Shown here piece by piece: positions 35,130-45,306 of a DNA stretch of 64,000 nt (the stretch's first letter is position 1; each line of letters begins with the position of its first letter). Location: NCBI GenBank assembly GCA_017432325.1, contig JAFRJJ010000077.1, positions 1 through 64,000 on the forward strand. The letters are read 5' to 3'. Under the pieces are notes generated by a model. That model was not told where the DNA came from. It saw only the letters and a program-made list of their open reading frames with translations, and did no database searches. Both the position numbers and the translations under genes were made by a program. Source of the stretch: Solobacterium sp. (GTDB lineage Bacteria > Bacillota_I > Bacilli_A > Erysipelotrichales > Erysipelotrichaceae).

Positions 35130-36257
35130 ATGAATATCAGAATTTCAAAAAATAAGTTCTACGAAGCTTTACAGATCGTTTCCAGAGCAATCGCTCCCAA
35201 TTCACCTGTTCCGGCTCTTTCCGGAATCAAGATCGAAGCATATACAAATGAACTGGTCATTACCGGAAGCGATGCGGATATCTCAATTAAGATGGTTCTT
35301 TCAAATGAAACAGAACCTGAACTGAATCTGTCTGTGATCGAAGAAGGATCTGTTGTCATTGACTACAGATATCTGAATGAGATCGTCAGAAAGATCGATT
35401 CCGAAGAAGTCCAGATCGAGATCATTGATGGAACACTGACAAGATTCTCAGGCGGAAAAGCAGAATTCAAGATCAACGGATTCCGCGCATCCGATTATCC
35501 TACGATCGATTTCTCTGTTCCTTCCAATCACTTTACGATCAAATGCCAGAAATTATCAGAGATCATTGAAGAAACAGCATTCGCTGTCAATTCAAAAGAT
35601 ACCCGTGTGATCCTGACCGGTGTCAATATGAAGTGTGACGGCAATGTACTTATCTGCACAGCAACCGATTCCTACCGTCTTGCAAAGAAAACGATCAATA
35701 CGGAATGTGAACCGTTCGGTATTACAGTAGTAGCGAAAACACTGAATATGGCACGCAGCATCTTCGGTTCATCAGATTCCGATGTTGAGATCAGCCAGAA
35801 TGATAAGAAGATCGTATTCTCCGAAGGCGGGATCATTATGCAGAGCAGACTGCTTGACGGTACATTCCCTGAAACAGAAAGACTGATTCCTACCGAATTC
35901 AGCAGGGAGCTTGTCATCAACCGCAGATCACTGATCAGTGCTCTCGACAGATCTTCATTTATCAAGACAGACAATATGTCGATCATCAGATGCCAGATCA
36001 ACGGAAATGAAGTTCTTCTGACGAACAAGTCACAGGAGATCGGTGAAGCTCATGAAGAACTGGTTGCGGAAAGCTACACAGGCGAACCTCTTGATATCAG
36101 CTTCTCCGGTACTTATGTTGAAGACGCTGCGAAAGCTCTGAGTTCTGAAAATATCTGCATTAAATTTACCGGTGAAATGAAGCCGTTCATACTGGTAAAT
36201 GATGGTGAAGATACTTCACTTCTGCAGCTTGTTCTCCCTGTCAGAACATACAATTGA
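35130..36257 (+). CDS. dnaN: DNA polymerase III beta sliding clamp
   Basis: A 375-residue beta clamp, three repeats of the clamp fold of about 120 residues each (starts near 1, 127 and 250). It loads on DNA and tethers the polymerase. CAGGAGG precedes the start. The C-terminus ends LVLPVRTYN, the conserved clamp end that forms part of the peptide-binding pocket. Followed by a terminator, so later genes have their own promoter. Confidence 0.96.
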   Translation: MNIRISKNKFYEALQIVSRAIAPNSPVPALSGIKIEAYTNELVITGSDADISIKMVLSNETEPELNLSVIEEGSVVIDYRYLNEIVRKIDSEEVQIEIIDGTLTRFSGGKAEFKINGFRASDYPTIDFSVPSNHFTIKCQKLSEIIEETAFAVNSKDTRVILTGVNMKCDGNVLICTATDSYRLAKKTINTECEPFGITVVAKTLNMARSIFGSSDSDVEISQNDKKIVFSEGGIIMQSRLLDGTFPETERLIPTEFSRELVINRRSLISALDRSSFIKTDNMSIIRCQINGNEVLLTNKSQEIGEAHEELVAESYTGEPLDISFSGTYVEDAAKALSSENICIKFTGEMKPFILVNDGEDTSLLQLVLPVRTYN

Positions 36258-36267
36258 TCATCCTGAA

Positions 36268-36297
36268 AACAATCTGCTCAAACAGGTTGTTTTTTTT
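36268..36297 (+). terminator. Terminator after dnaN
   Basis: Stem AACAATCTG / CAGGTTGTT (one wobble), loop CTCAAA, long T run. Confidence 0.88.
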
Positions 36298-36349
36298 GCG
36301 CTGTAACGCAGTTTTAAAGGCATTATAAGCGGATTTTAGGGCTGTTTTA

Positions 36350-36358
36350 TGATATAAT
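36350..36358 (+). promoter_or_regulatory. Extended -10 promoter for yaaA-recF-gyrBA
   Basis: TGATATAAT, an extended -10 with perfect TATAAT at 36353-36358; no good -35. It lies 38 bases before the yaaA start and just after the dnaN terminator. Confidence 0.6.
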
Positions 36359-36395
36359 ATCTTAAGCCTGTAAAGGCGCTTAGAGAGGGCTGAAA

Positions 36396-36596
36396 ATGGC
36401 AGAAGCAAAATCACCGTATATTACCCTGACACAGTTTCTGAAACTGAACGGATTCGCTTCTACAGGCGGTCAGGCAAAGTATCTTGTGAAAGAACTTGAT
36501 ATTACCGTAAATGGTGTTAAAGAAGACAGACGCGGAAAGAAACTATACCCCGGCGACATTGTCATTGTGAATGGAAGAAAGTTTGTTATCGAATGA
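36396..36596 (+). CDS. yaaA: S4-domain protein YaaA (RlbA-like)
   Basis: A 66-residue S4-like RNA-binding protein (LTQFLKLNGFASTGGQAKYL, then GDIVIVNGRKF), the small protein conserved between dnaN and recF in Bacillota and linked to 50S assembly. It overlaps recF by four bases (ATGA), so it is translationally coupled. Confidence 0.9.
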   Translation: MAEAKSPYITLTQFLKLNGFASTGGQAKYLVKELDITVNGVKEDRRGKKLYPGDIVIVNGRKFVIE

Positions 36597-37687
36597 TTAT
36601 TAAAAATCTCAGACTTCATAATTTCAGAAATTATGAAAAAACAGAGATCGTACTGGATCCCGGAATGAATCTGATCACCGGTGACAATGCACAGGGAAAG
36701 ACAAATCTTCTTGAGAGTATGGTTTGTTTGTCTTTAACGAGATCGCATCGTCTTAATTCTGATCAGAGTCTGATCAGGAACGGTACAGATTATGCGGAAA
36801 TTGGTTGTATTTTTGAGGATGGCACTGATAAAAGGATCGATATTCTGATTCATCCGGAAGGAAAAACACTTCTGGTTAGAAAGCAGCCTGTCAAAAGAAA
36901 CAGTGAATTTATCGGTCTTCTGAACGTCATCCTTTTTTCTCCGGATGATATGGGAATATTTTCCGACGCACCCAAAGAACGCAGAAAGATCCTGAACCAG
37001 GAGATCACAAAAGTTTCCCCTCAATACCTTACGGCACTGTCAAAATACAATGCTCTCCTGAAAGACAGAAATATCCTTCTGAAACAGGAAGAACCGGACA
37101 TTCGTTATCTGGATGTACTAGATGAACAGATGATCGAAGCATCCCGGGTCATTATTGATGAACGGAGAAAATTCGTATCTGAGATCAACCTGCATATGCC
37201 GGATATATTCCGGAGACTGTCAGGAACCGATCTGAAAGGAACGATCCGGTACCATTCTGTAATTGATGATGAAAGCAGCGATATCGAAGACGGATTGAGA
37301 ATGCTGTACATGAATTTAAGACTTCGTGATCTTGAATATCATGTGACAGGAAACGGCATTCACAGAGAAGATATCGAATTTGATCTCAATGATCAGAATG
37401 TTATCTATACGGCCAGTCAGGGCCAGAAAAGAATGATATTGCTGGCTTTTAAATTGTCCCTGATGAAATTTGCGGAAAGCAAGTCCGGAAAGATCCCTGT
37501 TCTGCTGCTGGATGATGTGCTGTCAGAACTCGACATGACACGTCAGAAACGGCTGATCCGGGAGATCTACGGAAAATGTCAGAGCATTATCACTTCAACG
37601 GATTATCCTGAATTTCTGAAAGACTATCAGATCAGGGAATTCAGGATCACAAACGGAACTGTTACAGAATACAACGGAGGTAAATGA
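36593..37687 (+). CDS. recF: DNA replication and repair protein RecF
   Basis: A 364-residue SMC-like ATPase that helps load RecA at gaps with RecO and RecR. Walker A is [12 protein letters not shown], the signature motif is near TASQGQKRM, and Walker B is [12 protein letters not shown]. Its end overlaps the gyrB start region, and it begins inside yaaA. Confidence 0.95.
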   Translation: MIIKNLRLHNFRNYEKTEIVLDPGMNLITGDNAQGKTNLLESMVCLSLTRSHRLNSDQSLIRNGTDYAEIGCIFEDGTDKRIDILIHPEGKTLLVRKQPVKRNSEFIGLLNVILFSPDDMGIFSDAPKERRKILNQEITKVSPQYLTALSKYNALLKDRNILLKQEEPDIRYLDVLDEQMIEASRVIIDERRKFVSEINLHMPDIFRRLSGTDLKGTIRYHSVIDDESSDIEDGLRMLYMNLRLRDLEYHVTGNGIHREDIEFDLNDQNVIYTASQGQKRMILLAFKLSLMKFAESKSGKIPVLLLDDVLSELDMTRQKRLIREIYGKCQSIITSTDYPEFLKDYQIREFRITNGTVTEYNGGK

Positions 37688-39666
37688 TGAGCGAAGAAAA
37701 AGAAACATTCGAAAATGAAGCTGTAATCGGAGAAGAAATGGATATCAAAGTAACTCACGAATACAGTGATGATGATATTCAGGTTCTGGATGGTTTGGAA
37801 GCTGTCAGAAAACGTCCGGGTATGTATATTGCTTCAACATCTGAAAAAGGTCTTCATCACCTTGTCTGGGAAATCGTAGACAACGGTATTGATGAAGCGA
37901 TGGCAGGCTATGCAACAACGATCAAGGTTACTGTTGATAAGGATAATGTCGTAACTGTTGAAGATGACGGAAGAGGCATGCCGACAGGTGTCAATGCCAA
38001 GACCGGCAAATCAACGATCGAAACGATCTTTACGGTACTGCACGCAGGCGGAAAATTCGGCGGCGGAGCTTATAAAGTATCAGGCGGTCTCCATGGTGTA
38101 GGTGCATCCGTAGTAAATGCATTGTCAGAATGGCTGGAAGTACGGGTATTCCATGATGGAAGCGAATATTATGTACGCTTTGAAAACGGCGGTCACGCGG
38201 TCAAGCCTCTGGAAATGGTAGGAAGCTGTGATCCTGATAAACATGGTTCAACGATCTCATTCAAAGCTGATCCGACGATCTTTACAGAAACGACAGTTTA
38301 CAACCATGATACGTTAAGAGACAGGCTGAGACAGCTTGCTTTCCTGAACAAAGGGATCCGTCTCGTCTTCTGTGACGAAAGAGTAGAAGATGAACATAAA
38401 CGTGAATATGTTTATATGTTTGAAGGCGGACTGAAAGAATATGTCGCATATCTGAATAAAAACAGATCCGTTGTTCATCCCGATATCATTTACTGTGAAG
38501 GATATGAACAGAACATCCAGGTTGAAGTAGCTGTTCAGTATAATGACGGATATAATCCCAGTGTTTATACCTTCTGCAATAATATCAATACTGCTGAAGG
38601 CGGAACACATGAAGAAGGATTCCGTCTGGCATTGAACAGGATCATCAATAAATATGCCCGTGAGAATAACTTCCTGAAGGATAAAGATGATAATCTGACC
38701 AGTGATGACTGCAAAGAAGGCATTACTGCCGTGATCAGCGTCAAACATCCTGATCCTCAGTATGAAGGACAGACAAAGACCAAACTCGGCAATTCAGAAG
38801 TCAGAAAGATCGTTTCGGATATTTTCGGCTCGCAGCTTGAACGTTTCCTGATGGAAAATCCTGATGAAGCAAAGTCGATCATGGAAAAAGCGACTCTGGC
38901 TTCCCAGGCAAGAATGGCTGCGAAAAAGGCAAGAGAATTAACCAGAAGAAAGAGTGCTCTAGAGATCAGTTCACTTCCCGGAAAACTGGCTGACTGTTCA
39001 TCCAAAGATGCTTCGATCTGTGAGATCTATATCGTCGAGGGTGACTCCGCAGGCGGCTCTGCAAAGCAGGGAAGAGATTCACATTATCAGGCGATCCTTC
39101 CGTTAAGAGGAAAGATCCTGAACGTTGAAAAAGCACGTCAGCACAGGGCGTTTGAAAATTCAGAGATCCGTTCCATGATCACAGCATTCGGTTGCGGTGT
39201 CATGGATGAAGTCGATACATCCAAGCTTCGTTATCACAAGATCGTTATTATGACCGATGCCGATGTCGATGGTGCTCATATCAGAACACTTCTTCTGACA
39301 TTCTTCTACCGTTATCTGCGTCCGATCCTTGATGAAGGCTATGTATATATTGCCCAGCCGCCTCTTTATAAAGTCACAAAGGGAAATACTGTCAGATATG
39401 CTTATACCGACAGACAGCTGGAAGATGTAAAACGAGAGCTTGGCGACCGTCTGAGTATCCAGAGATACAAAGGTCTGGGTGAAATGGACCCGTCCCAGCT
39501 TTGGGAAACGACCATGGATCCGAAGAACCGTACATTGATCAGGGTCAATGTCGGTGATGCGGAAGCAGCAGACCAGGCATTCAGCATGCTGATGGGTGAA
39601 GAAGTAGAACCCCGCAAGAATTTCATTATTGAAAATGCGAACTTCGTAGAAAATCTTGATGTGTAA
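37684..39666 (+). CDS. gyrB: DNA gyrase subunit B
   Basis: A 660-residue GyrB of normal Gram-positive length. The GHKL ATPase domain ([36 protein letters not shown]) is followed by the transducer and the Toprim domain with [14 protein letters not shown] and [16 protein letters not shown] precedes two adjacent ATGs; the second, at 37687, has better spacing. Forms the A2B2 gyrase with the product of the next gene, 15 bases away. Confidence 0.97.
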   Translation: MMSEEKETFENEAVIGEEMDIKVTHEYSDDDIQVLDGLEAVRKRPGMYIASTSEKGLHHLVWEIVDNGIDEAMAGYATTIKVTVDKDNVVTVEDDGRGMPTGVNAKTGKSTIETIFTVLHAGGKFGGGAYKVSGGLHGVGASVVNALSEWLEVRVFHDGSEYYVRFENGGHAVKPLEMVGSCDPDKHGSTISFKADPTIFTETTVYNHDTLRDRLRQLAFLNKGIRLVFCDERVEDEHKREYVYMFEGGLKEYVAYLNKNRSVVHPDIIYCEGYEQNIQVEVAVQYNDGYNPSVYTFCNNINTAEGGTHEEGFRLALNRIINKYARENNFLKDKDDNLTSDDCKEGITAVISVKHPDPQYEGQTKTKLGNSEVRKIVSDIFGSQLERFLMENPDEAKSIMEKATLASQARMAAKKARELTRRKSALEISSLPGKLADCSSKDASICEIYIVEGDSAGGSAKQGRDSHYQAILPLRGKILNVEKARQHRAFENSEIRSMITAFGCGVMDEVDTSKLRYHKIVIMTDADVDGAHIRTLLLTFFYRYLRPILDEGYVYIAQPPLYKVTKGNTVRYAYTDRQLEDVKRELGDRLSIQRYKGLGEMDPSQLWETTMDPKNRTLIRVNVGDAEAADQAFSMLMGEEVEPRKNFIIENANFVENLDV

Positions 39667-39681
39667 TAACGGGAGGAAAAT

Positions 39682-42213
39682 ATGGCTAAAGAAGATGAAT
39701 TCATGGAATTTGATGAAGAAAATTTTGATCCCGGTAATATTACAGAAACAGAACTGACCAAGGAGATCAAAAGAGACTTTCTTGATTATTCCATGTCGGT
39801 TATTGTTGCGAGAGCGCTTCCTGATGTCAGAGACGGTCTGAAGCCTGTTCAGAGAAGAATTCTCTATGCAATGAATGAAATGAATAACGGTCCGGATAAA
39901 CCGTACCGTAAATGTGCCCGTATTGTTGGTGATACCATGGGTAAATATCATCCTCACGGAGATGTTTCCATTTATGGTTCCCTGGTATATCTTGCGCAGC
40001 CCTGGAATATGAGAGCTGTTCTTGTAGACGGTCATGGAAACTTCGGTTCCATGGACGGAGACGGTGCTGCCGCGATGCGTTACACCGAAGCACGTATGGC
40101 AAAGATCTCAGTGGAAATGCTGAGAGATCTTGATAAGAATACCGTTGATATGATCGATAACTATGACGGTGAAGAAAAAGAACCTTCAGTTCTTCCTTCC
40201 CGTTTCCCGAACCTGATCGTCAATGGTTCCAACGGTATTGCTGTAGGTATGGCAACAAACGTCGCGCCGCATAACCTTGGTGAAACGATTGACGGTGTCA
40301 TTGCCATTATGGAAAATCCTGATATGACAAGTACGGATCTGATGGAATATATCAAGGGTCCTGATTTCCCTACAGGCGCATTCATTATCGGCAGATCCGG
40401 TATCCGTCAGGCATTTGAGACCGGACGCGGATCCATTGTCATGCGCGGCAAGACAAAGATCGAAGATATGCCCAACGGAAAATCACGTATCGTGATCTAT
40501 GAGATCCCTTATATGGTCAATAAAGCATCCATGTTTGAAAGGATCGCCGGTCTTGCCCGTGATAAGGTGATCGAAGGTATTACGGATATGCGTGATGAAT
40601 CCAATATGAACGGTATCCGTATCGTTATGGAACTCCGCAAGGACGTACAGCCTGAAGTACTGCTGAACCAGCTGTACAGACTGACTCCGCTGCAGTCCAA
40701 TTTCAGCGTCAACAATGTCATTCTTGTCAATAATGTTCCCAGACAGCTTGGCATGAAGGATATGATCCTGGAATACATCAAATACCAGGAAGATGTCATT
40801 GCCAGAAGAACAAGGTTTGACCTGGAAAAAGCTCAGGCAAGAGCGCATATTCTGGAAGGTTTAAGGATCGCAGTTGATAATCTGGATGAGATCATTCATA
40901 CGATCAGAGCATCCAGAGATGCCAATGAAGCAATGCCGAGACTTATGGAAGGATTCGGACTTGATGAGATCCAGGCAAAGGCAATTCTGGATATGCAGTT
41001 CAGAAGACTGACAGGTCTGGAACGTGAAAAGATCGAAAATGAATATCAGGAACTGCTGATCAAGATCGCTGATCTGCAGGATATCCTTGCACACAAGGAA
41101 AGGATCGAGCAGATCATCAAAGACGAACTCCTGGAGATCAAGGCAAAATTCGCTGATCCCAGACGCAGTGAGATCATTGATGCAACAGCTGATATGGAAG
41201 ACGAGGACCTGATCCCGGTAGAAAACATCATCATCACTCTATCCAGCAACGGATATATTAAGAGAATTGCTGCAGATACATACAGGGTCCAGAACCGCGG
41301 CGGAAAAGGCATCAAGGGAATGGAACTGAATAAAGATGATGTGATCGATCAGTTTATCAACATGTCGACTCATGATCATCTGCTTGTATTCTCCAGTCTC
41401 GGACGTGTTTACAGGATCAAGGGCTATAACATTCCTGCTTACAGCCGTACTTCAAAGGGCATCCCTGTAATCAACCTTCTGAAATTCGATAAGAATGAGA
41501 GTGTCAAGGCTCTGGTTCCTTATGGAGCTGAAGACAGCGCCAAGTATCTCTTCTTTGCGACAAAGAACGGTCTGATCAAACGTACGACGATCGATGAATT
41601 TGAAAATATCAACCGGAACGGCAAGATAGCGATCGGTCTGAACGAAGATGATGAACTTGCATTTGTAAAAGGCACAAGCGGAGATGATGAAATCATTCTT
41701 GCATGTGCAAACGGCAAGGCAATCAGATTTAATGAAAAAGACGTCCGTCCCCTTGGCAGAACTGCCCGTGGTGTAAGAGGTGTCAATACAGACGGCAGCA
41801 GTGTCATCGGTATGGCTACAAACAAAGAAGGCGAATACATTCTGACAGTTACGGAGAAAGGATTCGGAAAGAAATCACTTCTTGAAGACTTCAGAATGAC
41901 GAACCGCGGCGCAAAGGGCGTCAAAGCATTGAATATTACCGAAAAAACTGGAAATATCGTCTGTATGAAAGCAGTGCATGGTGATGAAGACTGCATGATC
42001 ATGACAGATGACGGTATTCTGATCAGGATCTCGCTGAGCACAGTTTCCGTATACGGAAGAGGCGCACAGGGTGTAAAACTGATCAGAGTTGATGATACAA
42101 AGAAAGTATCCAATGTTGAGATCCTCGAAGCAGTCGCTCCGGATGAAACAGATACTGTAATCGAACAGGAAGAAGAACCTGCAGCTGACGACAGCAAACC
42201 TGAAGAGGCATAA
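39682..42213 (+). CDS. gyrA: DNA gyrase subunit A
   Basis: An 843-residue GyrA: winged-helix and tower domains (1-500) with catalytic Tyr134 in AAMRYTEARM, then the six-bladed C-terminal wrapping domain with the GyrA box QNRGGKG (about 540-546) that marks gyrase and not topoisomerase IV. The quinolone-determining stretch reads HGDVSIYGS: Val95 and Gly99 stand where E. coli has Ser83 and Asp87. ACGGGAGG precedes the start. A long acidic tail ends the protein. Followed by a strong terminator. Confidence 0.96.
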   Translation: MAKEDEFMEFDEENFDPGNITETELTKEIKRDFLDYSMSVIVARALPDVRDGLKPVQRRILYAMNEMNNGPDKPYRKCARIVGDTMGKYHPHGDVSIYGSLVYLAQPWNMRAVLVDGHGNFGSMDGDGAAAMRYTEARMAKISVEMLRDLDKNTVDMIDNYDGEEKEPSVLPSRFPNLIVNGSNGIAVGMATNVAPHNLGETIDGVIAIMENPDMTSTDLMEYIKGPDFPTGAFIIGRSGIRQAFETGRGSIVMRGKTKIEDMPNGKSRIVIYEIPYMVNKASMFERIAGLARDKVIEGITDMRDESNMNGIRIVMELRKDVQPEVLLNQLYRLTPLQSNFSVNNVILVNNVPRQLGMKDMILEYIKYQEDVIARRTRFDLEKAQARAHILEGLRIAVDNLDEIIHTIRASRDANEAMPRLMEGFGLDEIQAKAILDMQFRRLTGLEREKIENEYQELLIKIADLQDILAHKERIEQIIKDELLEIKAKFADPRRSEIIDATADMEDEDLIPVENIIITLSSNGYIKRIAADTYRVQNRGGKGIKGMELNKDDVIDQFINMSTHDHLLVFSSLGRVYRIKGYNIPAYSRTSKGIPVINLLKFDKNESVKALVPYGAEDSAKYLFFATKNGLIKRTTIDEFENINRNGKIAIGLNEDDELAFVKGTSGDDEIILACANGKAIRFNEKDVRPLGRTARGVRGVNTDGSSVIGMATNKEGEYILTVTEKGFGKKSLLEDFRMTNRGAKGVKALNITEKTGNIVCMKAVHGDEDCMIMTDDGILIRISLSTVSVYGRGAQGVKLIRVDDTKKVSNVEILEAVAPDETDTVIEQEEEPAADDSKPEEA

Positions 42214-42246
42214 TCCTTATATAATAAAGGGTACGTGAAATGAAGA

Positions 42247-42290
42247 AGCAGTTTATGATACGGCTGAGTCCTGTATCATAAACTGCTTTT
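42247..42290 (+). terminator. Terminator after gyrA
   Basis: Perfect 15-base-pair stem AGCAGTTTATGATAC / GTATCATAAACTGCT with an 11-base loop and TTTT. Confidence 0.9.
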
Positions 42291-42303
42291 CTGATGCAAT
42301 ACA

Positions 42304-42333
42304 GAAAAAATCCCGGAAGTATTATTTCCGGGA
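42304..42333 (-). terminator. Terminator of the Lys-rich small protein gene
   Basis: On the minus strand TCCCGGAA / TTCCGGGA, 7-base loop, followed by TTTTTT, immediately after the stop at 42342. Confidence 0.85.
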
Positions 42334-42341
42334 AGATCATA

Positions 42342-42605
42342 TTATTTGGACTTCTTCTTTTTCTTTTTATCTTTTTCTTTCTTTTCTTCTTTTTTCTTTG
42401 AAGGTTTTTCCTCTTTTGTCTTTTTCATATCTGACATGATCAGCTCAGTCAGGTACTTTTTAACGCCGGGCTGTTTTTCCAGCCATTTGATGATTTCATC
42501 TTCATTTTGAATATTGAATCGAATAGAAAAAGAACGGTATTTTTCACGATTATAAGCATTATTATATTCAAGTTTTTTTTCATAAGATGATTTCTTTTCA
42601 GACAT
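42342..42605 (-). CDS. Small ribbon-helix-helix-like protein with Lys-rich tail
   Basis: An 87-residue protein. A central stretch (YRSFSIRFNIQNEDEIIKWL then KKYLTELIMSDM) looks like an Arc/MetJ-type ribbon-helix-helix unit; the last roughly 25 residues are nearly all Lys and Glu. The start MSEKKSS is chosen because GGAG lies 8 bases upstream. It is read against the direction of replication between gyrA and serS. DNA binding is plausible but inferred; no partner gene is evident. Confidence 0.65.
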   Translation of the reverse strand: MSEKKSSYEKKLEYNNAYNREKYRSFSIRFNIQNEDEIIKWLEKQPGVKKYLTELIMSDMKKTKEEKPSKKKEEKKEKDKKKKKKSK

Positions 42606-42718
42606 TTTTACGATCTCCAAAGATGTTTTCTTATATTATGATATCTGCTAATTTCTGCATATTATTATATCAAATATAATAGCGATACTATCAATAATTA
42701 AAGTTAAAAAAGTATTTA

Positions 42719-43636
42719 TCATACTTCATCTGAAAGCAGGTATCCATTTGCCGTTCTGATCAGACTTAATTCATAGATCTTTGGCTGTACAGTATTTTCA
42801 ATTGAAGAAAGAATATTCAGTTTAACAACATCATCATTCTCTTCTGCAGCTATGATATATTCCGTTTCATATTCTATATAAGGAAGTGTATATAATTCTG
42901 TCAGAACACAGCACAGTTTACCATCGATCATTTTGTAAACGGAATTGAACGAATTGAAAACTGTCGGGTAATAATTGGTTTCCAGGAAATCTTTGGTAAA
43001 AACCTGTTCTGCCAGAGCCTTGATCTCTTCGATATTCTTAGGATGATTTGAGCCCAGAGAAAGAACTTCATAATAACCCGGAGACACTTCATCTCCCAGT
43101 TCCACGTTGATTCCGTACAGCCAGTTCAATACATCTGTTTTCTGTGCCAGAAGAGAATCAAGCGCGTTTTTATATTCCGCAAATGCCGGATTATTTGTTT
43201 CAACATCCGAGGGATCAATACAGAAATCAATTTTACCGTTCATCCAGAAACTTGCTTTTTTCGGATGGAAGACCGTGAATACTGCCTGATATGGTTCTTT
43301 CAGATCATATTTGCCGACGTAAGCAGTATTTGTGACATCAGAGTCATCCTTGATCTCCTGAAGATCATTTAACGAACTGATCTCAGGAAGTGATGTGATT
43401 CCGATCGGAAAGGGAGGTATCTTGATCTGGAAATATTCTTCCCGATCCGCTATTTTTCCTTCATTGTAATCTGAGATACAGGACTGGATCATATACAGTT
43501 CTTTTTCTTCATCTGTCATTTCTTCTTCCTGTACCAGAGGTCCGGAATAGACTTCCTGGGGCTTTTCTTCTTTTTTTGAAGTACAGCCTGTTAACAGTAG
43601 GAAAGCTAAGCATATCCTATATATTTTTTTTGTCAT
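42719..43636 (-). CDS. Hypothetical lipoprotein
   Basis: A 305-residue protein with lipoprotein signal (AFLLLTGC, lipidated Cys18), expected on the outer membrane face. The N-terminal part after the Cys is acidic (PLVQEEEMTDEEKELY). Two related-looking halves may each form a small beta domain; no family recognised. Together with the small gene at 42342 it forms a head-on minus-strand pair in an otherwise plus-strand region. Confidence 0.7.
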   Translation of the reverse strand: MTKKIYRICLAFLLLTGCTSKKEEKPQEVYSGPLVQEEEMTDEEKELYMIQSCISDYNEGKIADREEYFQIKIPPFPIGITSLPEISSLNDLQEIKDDSDVTNTAYVGKYDLKEPYQAVFTVFHPKKASFWMNGKIDFCIDPSDVETNNPAFAEYKNALDSLLAQKTDVLNWLYGINVELGDEVSPGYYEVLSLGSNHPKNIEEIKALAEQVFTKDFLETNYYPTVFNSFNSVYKMIDGKLCCVLTELYTLPYIEYETEYIIAAEENDDVVKLNILSSIENTVQPKIYELSLIRTANGYLLSDEV

Positions 43637-43693
43637 ATTGAACCTTCTTCTATTATTGGTGTTGTTTCTATTATTAGTATACTGTTATGAATC

Positions 43694-43722
43694 TTGACAA
43701 ACAACTTTCTCAATGCCAAAAT
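43694..43722 (+). promoter_or_regulatory. serS leader promoter
   Basis: TTGACA (43694-43699), 17-base spacer, CAAAAT (43717-43722), about 20-30 bases before the T-box stem I. Confidence 0.65.
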
Positions 43723-43739
43723 GGTTCAGTAAAACGTTG

Positions 43740-43951
43740 AAGAGAACAAGTAAACCTGCTGTCTGATGCAGAAAACCGGTGGTTGATGCGAACCGGTCTG
43801 ATTCAGGTTGAAATCCATCTCAGAGTGGGAGTAATGACCCCCGGATGCGGCCGTTATACGCATAATGAAGTGGTAATTGTTTCACGTGAAACAATTACAA
43901 ATAGGGTGGCACCGCGATCAACATCGTCCCTAATCAGGATGATGTTTTTTT
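43740..43951 (+). promoter_or_regulatory. T-box leader of serS (UCC specifier) with parS-derived hairpin
   Basis: Conserved T-box AGGGTGGCACCGCG at 43903-43916, followed by a terminator stem AACATCGTCC / GGATGATGTT and T run (43920-43951). Stem I spans about 43740-43830 and ends with the usual AGAGTGGGAG; a TCC serine codon at 43814-43816 (in GAAATCCATC) is the likely specifier. Uncharged tRNA-Ser would favour the antiterminator and serS expression. The stem just before the T-box sequence, the position of stem III, is a 26-base perfect palindrome (43873-43898) that contains a parS site. Confidence 0.92.
43878..43893. promoter_or_regulatory. parS: parS site 1 (ParB-binding centromere), inside the serS T-box
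   Basis: TGTTTCACGTGAAACA, an exact match to the Bacillus parS consensus TGTTNCACGTGAAACA. spo0J/parB and soj/parA are encoded at 55.6-57.3 kb. It lies about 10 kb from oriC. Confidence 0.92.
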
Positions 43952-43969
43952 GTTAATAGGGAGGCAGAA

Positions 43970-45274
43970 ATGATCGACATTAAACTGATTCGCGAAAATC
44001 CTGAACTGGTAAAAGAAAATATCAAAAAGAAGTTCCAGGATGAAAAAATTGCTCTTGTAGATGAGGTAGCAGAACTGGATAAAAAGTTCCGTGAATCCAA
44101 AACAAGAGCGGATGCATTAAGAGGAGACAGAAACAAGATTTCCAAATCTATCGGTATGCTGATGCGTGAAGGCAAAAAAGAAGCAGCTGAGGCCGCAAAA
44201 CAGCAGGTTAAAGATATGGAACAGGAACTTCTGAATCTTGAAAAAAAAGAAGAAGAATTCTCTGCAGTAATCAAAGAAAAGATGATGGTGATTCCGAACA
44301 TCATCGATCCGTCAGTTCCGATCGGAAAAGATGACTCAGAAAACGTTGAGATCGAAAGATTCGGTGAACCCGTTGTTCCGGATTACGAGATCCCTTATCA
44401 CACAGATATTCTGACTGCACTTGACGGTATTGATCTGGACAGCGCAAGAAACACATCAGGAAACGGATTCTATTATCTGCTTGGTGATGTTGCAAGACTG
44501 CATTCTTCCATTCTGTCATATGCGCGTGACTTCATGATCAACAGAGGCTTTACATACGTGATCCCTCCGTTCATGATCCACGGCGATGTCGTTAACGGAG
44601 TTATGAGCTTTGCAGAAATGCAGAACATGATGTATAAGATCGAAGGTGAAGATCTTTATTTGATCGGTACATCTGAACATTCAATGATCGGCCGCTTCAT
44701 GGGCAGAACAGTTCAGAAAGCAAATCTTCCTTATACACTGACAAGCTACAGCCCCTGCTTCAGAAAAGAAGTAGGTGCTCACGGTATTGAAGAGCGTGGT
44801 CTGTATCGTGTTCATCAGTTCGAAAAGCAGGAAATGATCGTAGTGTGTGAACCGGAAGATTCTCCTTACTGGTATGATCAGCTCTGGAAGAACAGCGTCG
44901 ATTTCTTCCGCAGCCTGGATATTCCCGTACGTACACTGGAATGCTGCTCAGGCGACCTGGCAGATCTGAAGGTCAAGAGCTGTGATGTTGAAGCATGGTC
45001 ACCTCGTCAGAAGAAATACTTCGAAGTAGGCAGCTGCTCCAACCTGGGTGATGCGCAGGCAAGAAGACTCGGAATCCGCATTAAGGGTGAAAAGGGCAAT
45101 TACTTTGCGCACACACTGAACAATACAGTTGTTGCACCTCCCAGAATGCTGATTGCATTCTTTGAAAACAATCTTCAGGCAGACGGAAGTGTCAGAATTC
45201 CTGAACCTCTTCGTCCTTATATGGGCGGTCAGGAAGTCATTCTGCCGAAAGAAGAAAAGAAAAACACACTGTAA
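43970..45274 (+). CDS. serS: Seryl-tRNA synthetase
   Basis: A 434-residue SerRS that charges tRNA-Ser. The N-terminal antiparallel coiled coil (about 28-100) binds the tRNA long variable arm. The class II core has motif 2 (SPCFRKEVGAHG, EERGLYRVHQFEKQE) and motif 3 (NNTVVAPPRMLIAFFE). AGGGAGG precedes the start. Controlled by the T-box leader and followed by its own terminator. Confidence 0.97.
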   Translation: MIDIKLIRENPELVKENIKKKFQDEKIALVDEVAELDKKFRESKTRADALRGDRNKISKSIGMLMREGKKEAAEAAKQQVKDMEQELLNLEKKEEEFSAVIKEKMMVIPNIIDPSVPIGKDDSENVEIERFGEPVVPDYEIPYHTDILTALDGIDLDSARNTSGNGFYYLLGDVARLHSSILSYARDFMINRGFTYVIPPFMIHGDVVNGVMSFAEMQNMMYKIEGEDLYLIGTSEHSMIGRFMGRTVQKANLPYTLTSYSPCFRKEVGAHGIEERGLYRVHQFEKQEMIVVCEPEDSPYWYDQLWKNSVDFFRSLDIPVRTLECCSGDLADLKVKSCDVEAWSPRQKKYFEVGSCSNLGDAQARRLGIRIKGEKGNYFAHTLNNTVVAPPRMLIAFFENNLQADGSVRIPEPLRPYMGGQEVILPKEEKKNTL

Positions 45275-45281
45275 GAATCAT

Positions 45282-45306
45282 GAGAGCTGTAAAAAGCTCT
45301 CTTTAT
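45282..45306 (+). terminator. serS terminator abutting parS site 2
   Basis: Stem GAGAGCT / AGCTCTC, loop GTAAAA, then TTTATT. It runs straight into the second parS palindrome. Confidence 0.75.

Noticed and set aside
42311-42333. Second Noc-like CCCGG palindrome after gyrA
   Set aside because: It is the stem of a minus-strand terminator and lacks the central CCCGGG of the Noc consensus.
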